Position numbers and translations under genes: made by a program. A stretch of DNA of 64,000 nucleotides from Firm-13 sp037143795. Lineage in GTDB: Bacteria; Bacillota; Clostridia; Saccharofermentanales; Saccharofermentanaceae. The stretch is from assembly GCA_037143795.1 (NCBI GenBank), contig JBAWXZ010000002.1, positions 62,001 through 126,000 of the forward strand. Direction: 5' to 3'. Below the pieces are notes generated by a model. That model did not search any database and was not told where the DNA came from. It was given only the letters and a program-made list of their open reading frames with translations. Below are positions 1 to 8,566 of the stretch, one piece after another. Numbering within the stretch: position 1 is the first letter of the stretch; every line of letters starts with the position of its first letter.

Positions 1-2
1 CA

Positions 3-1487
3 GCAGAAGGACTTTCTGCTGTGACATCGGCAATTCCGCCTGAGAAACTGTATGAGTTTGATCTTCCTGTTGTAACGGGGCGCGTGGATTTCTATGCAGC
101 CCTTTGCGTTGAGGCGTATCTTGGCAGGACTATACATATATCTGTCGATTTTCCGGCGGAAGGTATAGGGAGTCTTGGATTCCATGATCAGGAACCGCCG
201 GATAATACCGGTATTCGTCCGATGCTCCATTTTACTTCCGGATGCGGCTGGATCAATGATCCGAATGGACTCTTTTTCCGTGACGGAACCTATCATATGT
301 ATTATCAGCATAATCCATATGATACGAAATGGGGGAACATGCACTGGGGGCATGCCCTCAGTAATGACCTGATTCACTGGAAACAGCAGAAAACGGTTCT
401 TTTCCCGGATGAATACGGGACGGTTTTTTCCGGAAGTGCACTTCCGGATAAGGACAATATTACAGGTCATGGCTGGAATACGATTCTTTACTATTATACG
501 GCGGCGGGCGGTACCAATCAGTGGTCCGGAAGCCGGAAATTCACCCAGCGTCTGGCATTCAGTACGGATGGGGGGGCGACTTTACAAAAAGACCCCGATT
601 TTGAGCTTCAGGCATTCGATCGCGAAAATAGGGATCCCAAAGTTTTTTACCATGTCAGGACACGTGCCTATATTATGGTGCTGTTCTTTGACGGGAATGA
701 TTTCGGAATATACCGGTCAACAACGCTGGATAAGTGGGAGCTAACCCAGCGCCTTACCCTGAAAGGCGGATGGGAGTGCCCGGATCTTATAGAACTGCCG
801 GTTGAAGGTTCTGATCAAAAATGCTGGGTATTCTGGACGGCTGATGGATTTTATTATCCTGGCACCTTTGACGGGTTCCGGTTCATCCCGTCCGGTGAAC
901 GAAAAAACGCCTATATCGGTGCTGTTCCCTATGCGGCACAGACATTCTCAGGAGTGGCGGGCAGAGTAATCAGTGTGTCCTGGCTTCGTATCAGTCCCCC
1001 GGGAAAATCATTCGCGGGGATCATGTCCGTTCCTTCCGTGCTGTCACTTGCCGATACGGACAGCGGTCTCAAAGTGCGGATCACGCTTCCGGATGAGCTG
1101 GTTTCAAGACGCGTGCAGCGCTCGCAGGTTAGATTTGCAGGGCAGGGAAGATACGCAGTATCCTATGTGCCGGATCAGGCATATGAGATCTGCCTGTATG
1201 TCGGCGGAAGGACAAGCAGGGCTCTATATATTGCTTACTGCGGTCATACCCTAACCGTTGATTTTGAAAAAGGCTGTATACTCGCAGACACGCAGGAAAT
1301 CTTTTTCGAATGCTGCAGTTTTCTGGATATTGATATTCTGGTTGATTATGAGGTCATTGAGCTTCGTGCTCAAAATGACACGCTGTACTATGTGTTTGAA
1401 AATGAACAGGCGTCACTATCCGGACCGGTTGACGTTCAGCTTGAAAGTGACACAGAAGGAACTATATCCGTTTTTGATATAAAGTAG
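3..1487 (+). CDS. GH32 beta-fructosidase (levanase/invertase type), 5'-truncated by window edge
   Basis: Hydrolyses beta-fructosidic bonds in sucrose or fructans. The three GH32 signatures are visible: WINDPNG (nucleophile Asp near residue 80, counted from the GTG at 21), RDP (Asp near 205) and WECPDL (acid/base Glu near 252). About 65 residues precede the five-bladed propeller and a C-terminal beta-sandwich follows, ending near FDIK. The reading frame stays open upstream of the GTG at 21 to the window edge, and that GTG has no ribosome binding site in view, so the gene probably begins outside the window. No secretion signal can be judged. A terminator follows directly, so it ends an upstream operon. 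Substrate (sucrose, sucrose-6-phosphate or levan) is not decided by what I can see. Confidence 0.9.
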   Translation, partial: AEGLSAVTSAIPPEKLYEFDLPVVTGRVDFYAALCVEAYLGRTIHISVDFPAEGIGSLGFHDQEPPDNTGIRPMLHFTSGCGWINDPNGLFFRDGTYHMYYQHNPYDTKWGNMHWGHALSNDLIHWKQQKTVLFPDEYGTVFSGSALPDKDNITGHGWNTILYYYTAAGGTNQWSGSRKFTQRLAFSTDGGATLQKDPDFELQAFDRENRDPKVFYHVRTRAYIMVLFFDGNDFGIYRSTTLDKWELTQRLTLKGGWECPDLIELPVEGSDQKCWVFWTADGFYYPGTFDGFRFIPSGERKNAYIGAVPYAAQTFSGVAGRVISVSWLRISPPGKSFAGIMSVPSVLSLADTDSGLKVRITLPDELVSRRVQRSQVRFAGQGRYAVSYVPDQAYEICLYVGGRTSRALYIAYCGHTLTVDFEKGCILADTQEIFFECCSFLDIDILVDYEVIELRAQNDTLYYVFENEQASLSGPVDVQLESDTEGTISVFDIK

Positions 1488-1496
1488 TTTGTGTAA

Positions 1497-1526
1497 GGCA
1501 GTGCAGGTAGTTGTGCTGCCTTTTTT
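1497..1526 (+). terminator. Rho-independent terminator after the GH32 gene
   Basis: A nine-pair stem (GGCAGTGCA with TGTGCTGCC, two G-T wobbles) is followed by six T. It separates the GH32 gene from the transporter operon that starts at 1901. Confidence 0.85.
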
Positions 1527-1752
1527 GCGGTAAAACATGACAATCGGTTGACATAATCTTGAAAAAATATCCTGCGTGCTCAATCATTCAATCAGGCATG
1601 TTTACCAACAAACGCTCAAATCGTTTCATCAAGTCGCCCAAAAGAAACGTCATTTAATGGTTCTTTTTTGGATGCCTGTGGGTGGGCTTTTGTAGATGCT
1701 GGCAATGTTCATTAAAAAATCAAGAACTTATGAAAATATTTGTGACAACCGC
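1527..1752. other. Intergenic region without a gene, with weak inverted repeats
   Basis: No credible ORF is present. AAACG (1610-1614) and CGTTT (1622-1626) form an interrupted inverted repeat, and AAAAGAAAC (1640-1648) faces GTTCTTTTTT (1660-1669) across an AT-rich loop. Either could be part of a LacI-type control site or a weak hairpin. Nothing stronger is seen. Confidence 0.35.
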
Positions 1753-1781
1753 TTGACATATTCGCAAAGCAAGATTATATT
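1753..1781 (+). promoter_or_regulatory. Sigma-A type promoter of the alpha-glucoside/sucrose transport operon
   Basis: TTGACA at 1753-1758 and TATATT at 1776-1781 are separated by 17 bp, a near-consensus vegetative promoter. It lies about 120 bp upstream of the binding-protein gene and implies a leader of roughly 110 nt. Confidence 0.75.
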
Positions 1782-1900
1782 GAAGATGAAAAAGAGGATG
1801 GTTCAAATCAAAGTCAGTCCGATCAACAATTCTTTGTTCATGCCGGTATGTACAAGAAGCCCGATTCCAAAACTTTTTTGTAAAAACAAGGAGGAAAACC

Positions 1901-3463
1901 ATGAAAAGAATGACTAGACTCGCATCCCTGCTGGTGGCGGCGGCAATGGCCGTAACGCTCATATCCGGATGCACCAATTCCAACTCAACCAAGACGACAA
2001 CAGTAGCACCTGCGGACGGAACTACGGCAGCATCAACGGCCGCCACAACCAAGGCAGCTGCAAACGGAGCATTTGATTTCTACATTTTCAACACCAAGGG
2101 TGAAAACGCAGCTGCCCTCCAGGCGGCTGTAGATGCTTATTCCGCCAAGACCGGAGAGAACATCAAAGTGTTCTCACTGGGTGCCGGAACAAACAGCAGC
2201 GATGCCCTGAACACCGAGATGAACTCCGCCAATATGCCCACCATTTTTTCGATCATGAACCTTCAGGAGCTGAAGGGCTGGGTAGAGGGCGGATATGCAC
2301 GTGACCTCAGTAAAGCTGCCGATCCTGCCTTCAAGACTTTGGTTGAGGCCATTCCGGCAAACCTCTATCTGACCAATGACAGCAAAACCAACTATGGTGT
2401 CCCGTACAATGTCGAAGGTTACGGATATGTTGTTGACACGCTTATGCTGGCCGACCTGTTCGGTGCAGACAAAGTAACGGCAATGGTTGCTGACATTAAA
2501 ACAGCGACATATGCAGAGTGGGAAGCTTTCGTTCTCGCACTGGATGCATACATTCAGTCCGGAACAGCCGGATCAGTAACACTGAGCGGCAACTCCTATG
2601 CCCTTGCAGCGACAAAAGGCGCGCTTGCTGCCAAACTGACCGGTGTATTTGCTACTGCCGGATCACAGACATGGACATACGGTGATCACTTCCTCAATGT
2701 TGCCATTGATGCTGTTTTTGCCAATCCATCCGCTGCCGCAAGTGCTACAACAGCGCAGCTTGATTCCCTTAAGGGCGCATTCCTTGCCTATGCAAAAGCC
2801 CTTGACCTCAAGACCTCCCATGCAGCAGGAACAGCCGGACCTCTGGCCCGCGGACCTGAATTCATTAATACGACAACGGCAAGTTATGATGCTTCCGTAC
2901 AGCTGCTCGCAGACCATAAAGCTGTATTCCTCAAGCAAGGCAACTGGGTATACGGCAACATTGAGAAAGTCAATGCAGAGATCGTCAAAACACTGACGTT
3001 CGTACCTGTTAAGATGCCTTTCACAGCTGCTGACATCAAAGTTCCCGGACTTACAGTAGAAAAAATGGCAAAATCCATTCCGGTTTTCGTGCCTAACTAC
3101 TATGCAATCAATGCAAAGAGTTCTGCCGACGAACAGCAGAAGGCGGAAGCTTTCCTGGTATGGCTGAATACTACCGATGAAGGCAAGAAGTTTGTTGTGG
3201 AAGACATGGCGTTTATTCCTTACAACGCTGACCCTGCAACGACAACCCTTCCGAATAGTCTGGGACAGTCCATCCTCGAGTACCTGAAAACAGGCGATAC
3301 TTTATCCAATGCTTATGCAGGCGCTCCTACCAACTGGGCCGGAGCAACAGTGGGCCAGAAGGTTATGGAAAGCTATCTGACCAAGCCGGTTTGGACAGCT
3401 GCAGATTATGAAGCCATCGCAAATTATGCGATCGACCAGTGGAAAACGATGGCCGCTTCCTGA
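1901..3463 (+). CDS. ABC transporter sugar-binding lipoprotein (alpha-glucoside/sucrose cluster)
   Basis: Extracellular solute-binding component of a carbohydrate uptake ABC transporter. The N-terminus is a lipoprotein signal: MKRMTR, a hydrophobic stretch, and lipobox LISGC near residues 20-24. A Thr/Ala-rich linker of about 35 residues follows before the folded domain, which begins around FDFYIFNTKG. The length of 520 residues is somewhat above the usual 420-450 for family 1 binding proteins. The ATG at 1901 is preceded by a strong AAGGAGG site. It is the first gene of an operon with two MalFG-type permeases and GH13/GH13_18 enzymes, so sucrose or alpha-glucosides are the likely ligands (inference from neighbours). 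No ATPase gene accompanies it. Confidence 0.9.
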   Translation: MKRMTRLASLLVAAAMAVTLISGCTNSNSTKTTTVAPADGTTAASTAATTKAAANGAFDFYIFNTKGENAAALQAAVDAYSAKTGENIKVFSLGAGTNSSDALNTEMNSANMPTIFSIMNLQELKGWVEGGYARDLSKAADPAFKTLVEAIPANLYLTNDSKTNYGVPYNVEGYGYVVDTLMLADLFGADKVTAMVADIKTATYAEWEAFVLALDAYIQSGTAGSVTLSGNSYALAATKGALAAKLTGVFATAGSQTWTYGDHFLNVAIDAVFANPSAAASATTAQLDSLKGAFLAYAKALDLKTSHAAGTAGPLARGPEFINTTTASYDASVQLLADHKAVFLKQGNWVYGNIEKVNAEIVKTLTFVPVKMPFTAADIKVPGLTVEKMAKSIPVFVPNYYAINAKSSADEQQKAEAFLVWLNTTDEGKKFVVEDMAFIPYNADPATTTLPNSLGQSILEYLKTGDTLSNAYAGAPTNWAGATVGQKVMESYLTKPVWTAADYEAIANYAIDQWKTMAAS

Positions 3464-3500
3464 TTTCACTCTAATCAGGAAAACGGGGCAGAATGAAGGA

Positions 3501-3532
3501 CTGCGGGGAGCGTTGCTAGTCGCTCCCCGCAG
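3501..3532 (+). other. Intercistronic GC-rich hairpin after the binding-protein gene
   Basis: A perfect 12-bp stem (CTGCGGGGAGCG, 3501-3512, with its complement at 3521-3532) has an 8-nt loop and no following T-run. Its place between binding protein and permease genes suits mRNA stabilisation or partial attenuation that favours the upstream gene. A similar hairpin sits at 23524-23553 in the second sugar operon. Confidence 0.7.
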
Positions 3533-3568
3533 CCATATTCACACTCTGCAGTGTGTTTGGAGGCGCTC

Positions 3569-4468
3569 ATGGAAAAGTTCTATAAAAAATGGTTTCTGCC
3601 CTTGGCCATACCCGCTATTATCCTGTTTGTCGGTGTCATACTGATACCTTTCATCGTCGGTGTTTTCTATTCTTTCACCGGGTGGCGGGGCGCCTATTTT
3701 GTCGGCGGGGGATCAAATCCTTTTGCTGCAATGGTCGGACTGGACAATTATGTTAAAGCATTCAATTCGGAAAAATTTATCAATGCACTTGTATATACAG
3801 TCAAATATACTCTGATTGCTGTAGTCTGGATCAATATTGTCGGACTCACCCTGGCGCTTCTGGTAACAAAGATTGTAAAAGGCGCCGGCATTTTCAGGAC
3901 AATATTTTTCATGCCGAATCTGCTTGGAGGATTGGCTCTGGGCTTTATATGGGCCTTTATCTTCGAAGTCGTTTTTTCACAATTTGTATTTAACAAGGAT
4001 GGAATCCTCAATATTCCGTTCCTGACCAACATGACACAGGATAATACAAAAGCACTGTTTGCCCTTCTGATACTTGTTACCTGGCAAATGGGAGGCTATC
4101 TGATGCTCATATATGTCAACGGGCTGAACAGCATCCCTACGGATCTGTACGAAGCGGCGAAAATTGACGGTGCCGGTACAATACAAACCTTTATACATGT
4201 AACAATTCCCATGCTGATGCCTGCATTTACAATCACGTTCTTTTTAACGCTTGCCAACAGCTTTAAATTGCTGGATCAGAATATAGCGTTGACAGACGGC
4301 AACTTCGGAACCCGTATGCTGGCCACACAGATCCTGCGTACTACGCGTGACACTTCCCCGCCCGATTATGGTATGGCACAGGCACAGGCTGTCATCTTCT
4401 TTGTACTGATTGCAGCAGTCACGATGGTTCAGGTGTATGTGACCAAGAAGAGGGAGGTAGAGGCATGA
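3569..4468 (+). CDS. Sugar ABC transporter permease, MalF/UgpA type
   Basis: Integral membrane subunit of the importer. TM1 lies around FLPLAIPAIILFVGVILIPF, then the GLDNY motif near residue 58 and several more hydrophobic helices. The EAA loop reads EAAKIDGAGTIQTF. About 299 residues, normal for the family. I choose the ATG at 3569 because GGAGG (3559-3563) sits five bases before it; an upstream in-frame GTG at 3551 would place that site inside the gene. It overlaps the next permease by 4 nt (ATGA), so the two are translationally coupled. Confidence 0.9.
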   Translation: MEKFYKKWFLPLAIPAIILFVGVILIPFIVGVFYSFTGWRGAYFVGGGSNPFAAMVGLDNYVKAFNSEKFINALVYTVKYTLIAVVWINIVGLTLALLVTKIVKGAGIFRTIFFMPNLLGGLALGFIWAFIFEVVFSQFVFNKDGILNIPFLTNMTQDNTKALFALLILVTWQMGGYLMLIYVNGLNSIPTDLYEAAKIDGAGTIQTFIHVTIPMLMPAFTITFFLTLANSFKLLDQNIALTDGNFGTRMLATQILRTTRDTSPPDYGMAQAQAVIFFVLIAAVTMVQVYVTKKREVEA

Positions 4469-5331
4469 AAGAAAAAGCTGTGCATTTCGGCGGCACCAGT
4501 CACAAACTCAAAATATCCGACTGGATCGTCTACTTTGTTCTTCTTTTGATTACCATATATACTGTATTTCCCCTGGTCTTCCTTTTTGTCAATTCATTCA
4601 AAGGACAGGCTTCTATTGTAACAACGCCCCTCCAGGCTCCGGCCGTGTGGGATGTGGCTTTTATCCAGAATGCACTCAACGCGATAAATTTCTTCCCGGC
4701 ACTGGGCGTAACGGCGATGATTACCATTATTTCGGTCGCACTGCAGGTTATAGTTGCGGCACTCGTTGCATGGATGATGGTCAGAAACAAGACGAAATTA
4801 TCTGTTATCCTGTTTCTGGCATTCACAGCTGCTATGCTTATTCCATTTCAATCCGTTATGTACCCGCTTTTAAATCTTTTTGAGAAGATGCACCTGAAGA
4901 ATATCCCCGGCCTGATAATCATGTACGGCGGTTTCGGTCTGAGCATGTCTGTATTCCTGTACCATGGATTTATGAAAAGCGTGCCGAGATCCATTGAGGA
5001 AGCAGCTTTGATTGACGGAGCGAATGTCTTCCAGATTTTCTTTGATGTGGTTATGCCGCTTCTTAAACCGACAACTGTAACTGTCATTATTTTAAACGGT
5101 ATGTGGATCTGGAATGACTACCTGCTGCCTTTCCTGGTCATTGCCAATGAGCCGGTCAAGACACTGACTCTGCAGCTGTACTATGCGAAGCTTACGTCAG
5201 GGCAGTACGGCAACCCCTGGGAATTGATTTTCCCGGCCGTACTGGTGACAATCATACCGATTATTTTCGTGTTCCTGTTCCTTCAGAAATATATTATGAA
5301 AGGCGTTGCGGCTGGAGCGGTTAAAGAATGA
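4465..5331 (+). CDS. Sugar ABC transporter permease, MalG type
   Basis: Second membrane subunit of the importer, 288 residues, with about six hydrophobic helices and the EAA motif EEAALIDGANVFQIF near residue 175. It ends in the family-typical GVAAGAVKE. It overlaps both the upstream permease and the downstream GH13 gene by 4 nt (ATGA junctions), a tightly coupled arrangement. Together with the 1901 and 3569 products it makes a complete importer except for an ATPase, which is probably supplied by the stand-alone MsmK-type gene at 60698. Confidence 0.9.
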   Translation: MKEKAVHFGGTSHKLKISDWIVYFVLLLITIYTVFPLVFLFVNSFKGQASIVTTPLQAPAVWDVAFIQNALNAINFFPALGVTAMITIISVALQVIVAALVAWMMVRNKTKLSVILFLAFTAAMLIPFQSVMYPLLNLFEKMHLKNIPGLIIMYGGFGLSMSVFLYHGFMKSVPRSIEEAALIDGANVFQIFFDVVMPLLKPTTVTVIILNGMWIWNDYLLPFLVIANEPVKTLTLQLYYAKLTSGQYGNPWELIFPAVLVTIIPIIFVFLFLQKYIMKGVAAGAVKE

Positions 5332-7040
5332 TACCTTCAGAAAATGTGCTGCCGGAAATCTGGTGGAAAGATAAAATTGTTTATCAGATATATCCAAAGT
5401 CATTCTATGATTCGAACGGAGACGGAAACGGTGACCTGCAGGGTGTTATTCAAAAACTCCCGTACTTGAAAGAGCTCGGGATTGATATCATCTGGCTTTG
5501 TCCCGTATTCCGTTCCCCGATGTCGGACAATGGATATGACATATCTGATTATTACGGCATTGATCCGCGTTTCGGCACAAATGACGATATGACCGAACTG
5601 ATCCATAAAGCGCATCAGATCGGTATCCGGATTATCCTGGACCTTGTTATCAATCACTCATCGGATGAACACCCGTGGTTCAGGGAGGCCCTTGCCAACC
5701 CCAGAGGCGAGATGGCAAAGTTCTACATCTTCCGTGAAGGGGTAAAAGATGGACCGCCGAATAATTGGCGTGCTATTTTCGGCGGCAGCGTGTGGGAAAA
5801 AGTCGGATCTTCAAATCTGTACTATTATCATACCTTCGGAAAGAAGCAGCCGGACCTTAATTGGGAGAATCCCAAACTGCGCGGGCAGCTTTATAAAATG
5901 GTTAACTGGTGGCTTGACCAGGGGATTGCAGGATTTCGAATCGATGCGATTGCCTTTATTAAGAAGAACCAGTCCTATGAATCCTACCCCGCGGATGATA
6001 GCGACGGTCTGGTTGCTGTTCAAAAAGGCGGGGAGAACCAGCCGGGTATCGAGGTCTTTCTTCGTGAACTCAAGGAAAAAACATTCGCCAGGCATAATTG
6101 CCTTACCGTAGCCGAAGCAACCGGCGTTCCTATTGAAGAATTAGGCAAGTATACGGGAAAAGACGGATTCTTCTCCATGATCTTCAATTTTTTGCTTTCG
6201 GACATGGATTTGGTTCCGGATTTCAGGTGGTACGACCGCAAACCATGGAAAGTAAAAGATTTTCGCGACTTGTTTTACCATGTCATGATTGAGACGCAGA
6301 AGACCGGCTACAACCCTAATTTTCTTGAAAATCACGATTCGCCGCGATCCCTGAATCATTTTATTCCTCCGGAAGATATCGGCTGTTACAGCGCAACCAT
6401 GCTTGCAACGATATTCCTGATGGCAAGGGGCGTGCCGTTCATTTATCAGGGAGAAGAACTCGGAATGACCAATTGTGTCATGACATCCATGGATGAATTC
6501 GACGACCTGTCAACCCACGACCAGTATGAACGCGGACGTAAGGCCGGGCTGTCGCACACCGAAGTTATGGATGCAATGAATTTCCGCAGCAGGGATCATT
6601 CCAGAACACCCATGCAGTGGAATAATGAGAAAAACGCCGGGTTTACAACCGGATCCCCCTGGCTTAAGGTAAACCCGAATTATACCGGCATCAATGCTGC
6701 ACAGCAGGCCGGGGATCCCCGTTCGGTGCTTTCCTATTACAAAGCACTGATCGCCCTTCGAAAAGCACCGCTTACCGGTAAAATTCTGACAGACGGGGAT
6801 TTTGCCATATATCCTGCAGAGGATGTGAATCTGATCTGTTATACGAGATCGATTGCAGAAGTCGGCTCTATTCTTGTCATTAACAATTTCTCCGCTTCGA
6901 ATAGCAGGGTGCTCCTGCATGCAGCATATAAAAAAGCAGTAAAGAGCAATTATCAGAAGTTTACCATTAAAGAAGGTTATCTGCATCTGCAGCCCTATCA
7001 GAGCGTCATTCTTTCAACAGAAATAAAGAGCAAACAATAA
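5328..7040 (+). CDS. GH13 alpha-glucosidase (oligo-1,6-glucosidase family, alpha-1,4-type residue)
   Basis: Intracellular alpha-glucosidase of 570 residues with no signal peptide. The start WWKDKIVYQIYPKSF is typical of GH13_31-like enzymes. The catalytic triad is visible: nucleophile Asp206 (GFRIDAI), acid/base Glu263 (VAEAT) and transition-state Asp337 (ENHDSPR). The residue after the nucleophile is Ala. In characterised relatives Ala or Thr here goes with alpha-1,4 (maltose-type) or sucrose activity, and Val with alpha-1,6, so this enzyme and the one at 8567 probably divide substrates (inference). The ATG overlaps the permease stop by 4 nt and GGAGCGG lies upstream. A C-terminal beta domain is present. 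Confidence 0.88.
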   Translation: MIPSENVLPEIWWKDKIVYQIYPKSFYDSNGDGNGDLQGVIQKLPYLKELGIDIIWLCPVFRSPMSDNGYDISDYYGIDPRFGTNDDMTELIHKAHQIGIRIILDLVINHSSDEHPWFREALANPRGEMAKFYIFREGVKDGPPNNWRAIFGGSVWEKVGSSNLYYYHTFGKKQPDLNWENPKLRGQLYKMVNWWLDQGIAGFRIDAIAFIKKNQSYESYPADDSDGLVAVQKGGENQPGIEVFLRELKEKTFARHNCLTVAEATGVPIEELGKYTGKDGFFSMIFNFLLSDMDLVPDFRWYDRKPWKVKDFRDLFYHVMIETQKTGYNPNFLENHDSPRSLNHFIPPEDIGCYSATMLATIFLMARGVPFIYQGEELGMTNCVMTSMDEFDDLSTHDQYERGRKAGLSHTEVMDAMNFRSRDHSRTPMQWNNEKNAGFTTGSPWLKVNPNYTGINAAQQAGDPRSVLSYYKALIALRKAPLTGKILTDGDFAIYPAEDVNLICYTRSIAEVGSILVINNFSASNSRVLLHAAYKKAVKSNYQKFTIKEGYLHLQPYQSVILSTEIKSKQ

Positions 7041-7088
7041 CTGCTTCGGTCCCGGCCATGGGAATATTGCGGAAAGGCGGACAAAGCC

Positions 7089-8543
7089 GTGAAACAAATG
7101 AATAAAGTAGTACTGATTACCTATGCCGACAGCATGGGCAGCAATTTGAAGGAGCTCCATGAGGTTCTCACCAATCATTTTGCGGGAGCTGTGGGCGGCG
7201 TCCATATACTGCCCTTTTATCCCTCGTCAGCCGACAGGGGATTCGCGCCGACGTGTTATGACAGGGTGGACGGGAAATTCGGAAGCCTTGAAGATATTCA
7301 TGCAATTTCCATGGATTTCCCGTTGATGTTCGATTTTATGATTAATCATATCTCCCGCTCATCCGTCTTTTTTCAGGATTTCCTTCTGAATAAAGAAGAG
7401 TCCCCTTATAAGAATTTTTTTATCCGGTACAAGGATTTCTGGGAGAACGGGGAGCCGACCCAGGAACAGGTCGACCTTATTTACAAAAGAAAACCCCGCG
7501 TGCCGTGCATTGAGGCCGTGTTTGCCGATCACACAATGGAAAAAATCTGGTGCACTTTTGATGAGGAACAGGTCGACTTAAATGTAGCCCATAAGGAGAC
7601 AAGGGATTTCATCAAAAAAACGCTTGAAGATATGTGCAGGCAGGGTACCTCCTTTATCAGGCTCGATGCTTTTGCCTATGCTGTCAAAAAACCCGGCACG
7701 AACTGTTTCTTCATTGAGCCCGATGTGTGGAATCTCCTCTATGAGGCGCAGGAAACCGTAAAGCCGTTTGGTGTGGATATCCTGCCCGAGATTCACGAAC
7801 ATTACACTATCCAGATGAAACTTGCCGATAAAGGATTCTGGGTATATGATTTTGCCCTTCCCATGCTGGTGCTGCACGCGCTGTATACAGGCACGGCAGC
7901 GCGCCTTGTACACTGGCTGCAGATATGCCCGCGCAAGCAGTTTACAACACTTGATACGCATGACGGCATCGGTGTTGTGGATGTTATCGGGCTTTTAAGC
8001 GACGAAGAAATAGCACAGACCAAGGAGCTTCTTTTTACTAAAGGTGCTAACGTCAAGAAGAAATATAATACGGCGGACTATAATAATCTGGATATCTATC
8101 AGCTGAACTGCACATACTATTCCGCGCTCGGAAATAATGACGGGGCATATCTTCTGGCCAGGGCCATTCAGTTCTTCGCGCCCGGTGTGCCGCAGGTGTA
8201 TTATGTCGGCCTTCTATCTGGTGAAAATGATATTGATCTTATGGAGCAGACGCGGCAGGGGAGGGACATCAACCGTCATTTCTATTCTGTCGGGGAAATC
8301 GATAATGAGATGAAGCGGCCGGTCAATCAGAAGCTGCTACAGCTCATGCGTTTCCGTAATACATGTGAAGCTTTTGACCGGGAATGTACAGCCGAACAGA
8401 CAGGCGAAAATGAGATAACCATAACAAGATCTGCCGGCATATCCAAAGCTGTCCTGTACGCAAATCTGCTGACCCATGAGTTCTATATATCGTGTGAGAG
8501 CCCTGCCTTCAACGGGGTTGTCCTGTCCTCTGCTGAGTCGTGA
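7089..8543 (+). CDS. gtfA: Sucrose phosphorylase (GH13_18)
   Basis: Converts sucrose plus phosphate to alpha-glucose-1-phosphate and fructose in the cytoplasm. The length of 484 residues and the motifs fit: VHILPFYPSS near residue 38, nucleophile Asp193 (RLDAF), acid/base Glu234 (LPEIHEH) and Asp292 (LDTHDG). These positions are within two residues of those in characterised bifidobacterial sucrose phosphorylase. The GTG at 7089 has AAGGCGG eight bases upstream; an in-frame ATG at 7098 is an alternative. It lies 48 bp after one alpha-glucosidase and next to another, so sucrose is the best-supported substrate of the operon. The symbol gtfA is used in related Gram-positive bacteria; sucP is the alternative name. 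Confidence 0.92.
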   Translation: MKQMNKVVLITYADSMGSNLKELHEVLTNHFAGAVGGVHILPFYPSSADRGFAPTCYDRVDGKFGSLEDIHAISMDFPLMFDFMINHISRSSVFFQDFLLNKEESPYKNFFIRYKDFWENGEPTQEQVDLIYKRKPRVPCIEAVFADHTMEKIWCTFDEEQVDLNVAHKETRDFIKKTLEDMCRQGTSFIRLDAFAYAVKKPGTNCFFIEPDVWNLLYEAQETVKPFGVDILPEIHEHYTIQMKLADKGFWVYDFALPMLVLHALYTGTAARLVHWLQICPRKQFTTLDTHDGIGVVDVIGLLSDEEIAQTKELLFTKGANVKKKYNTADYNNLDIYQLNCTYYSALGNNDGAYLLARAIQFFAPGVPQVYYVGLLSGENDIDLMEQTRQGRDINRHFYSVGEIDNEMKRPVNQKLLQLMRFRNTCEAFDRECTAEQTGENEITITRSAGISKAVLYANLLTHEFYISCESPAFNGVVLSSAES

Positions 8544-8566
8544 AAAGAATACCGGAGGTAGTAAGA

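Noticed and set aside
1548..1573. TTGACA at 1548 as an additional promoter
   Set aside because: No acceptable -10 at 16-18 bp; the pair at 1753-1781 is far better.
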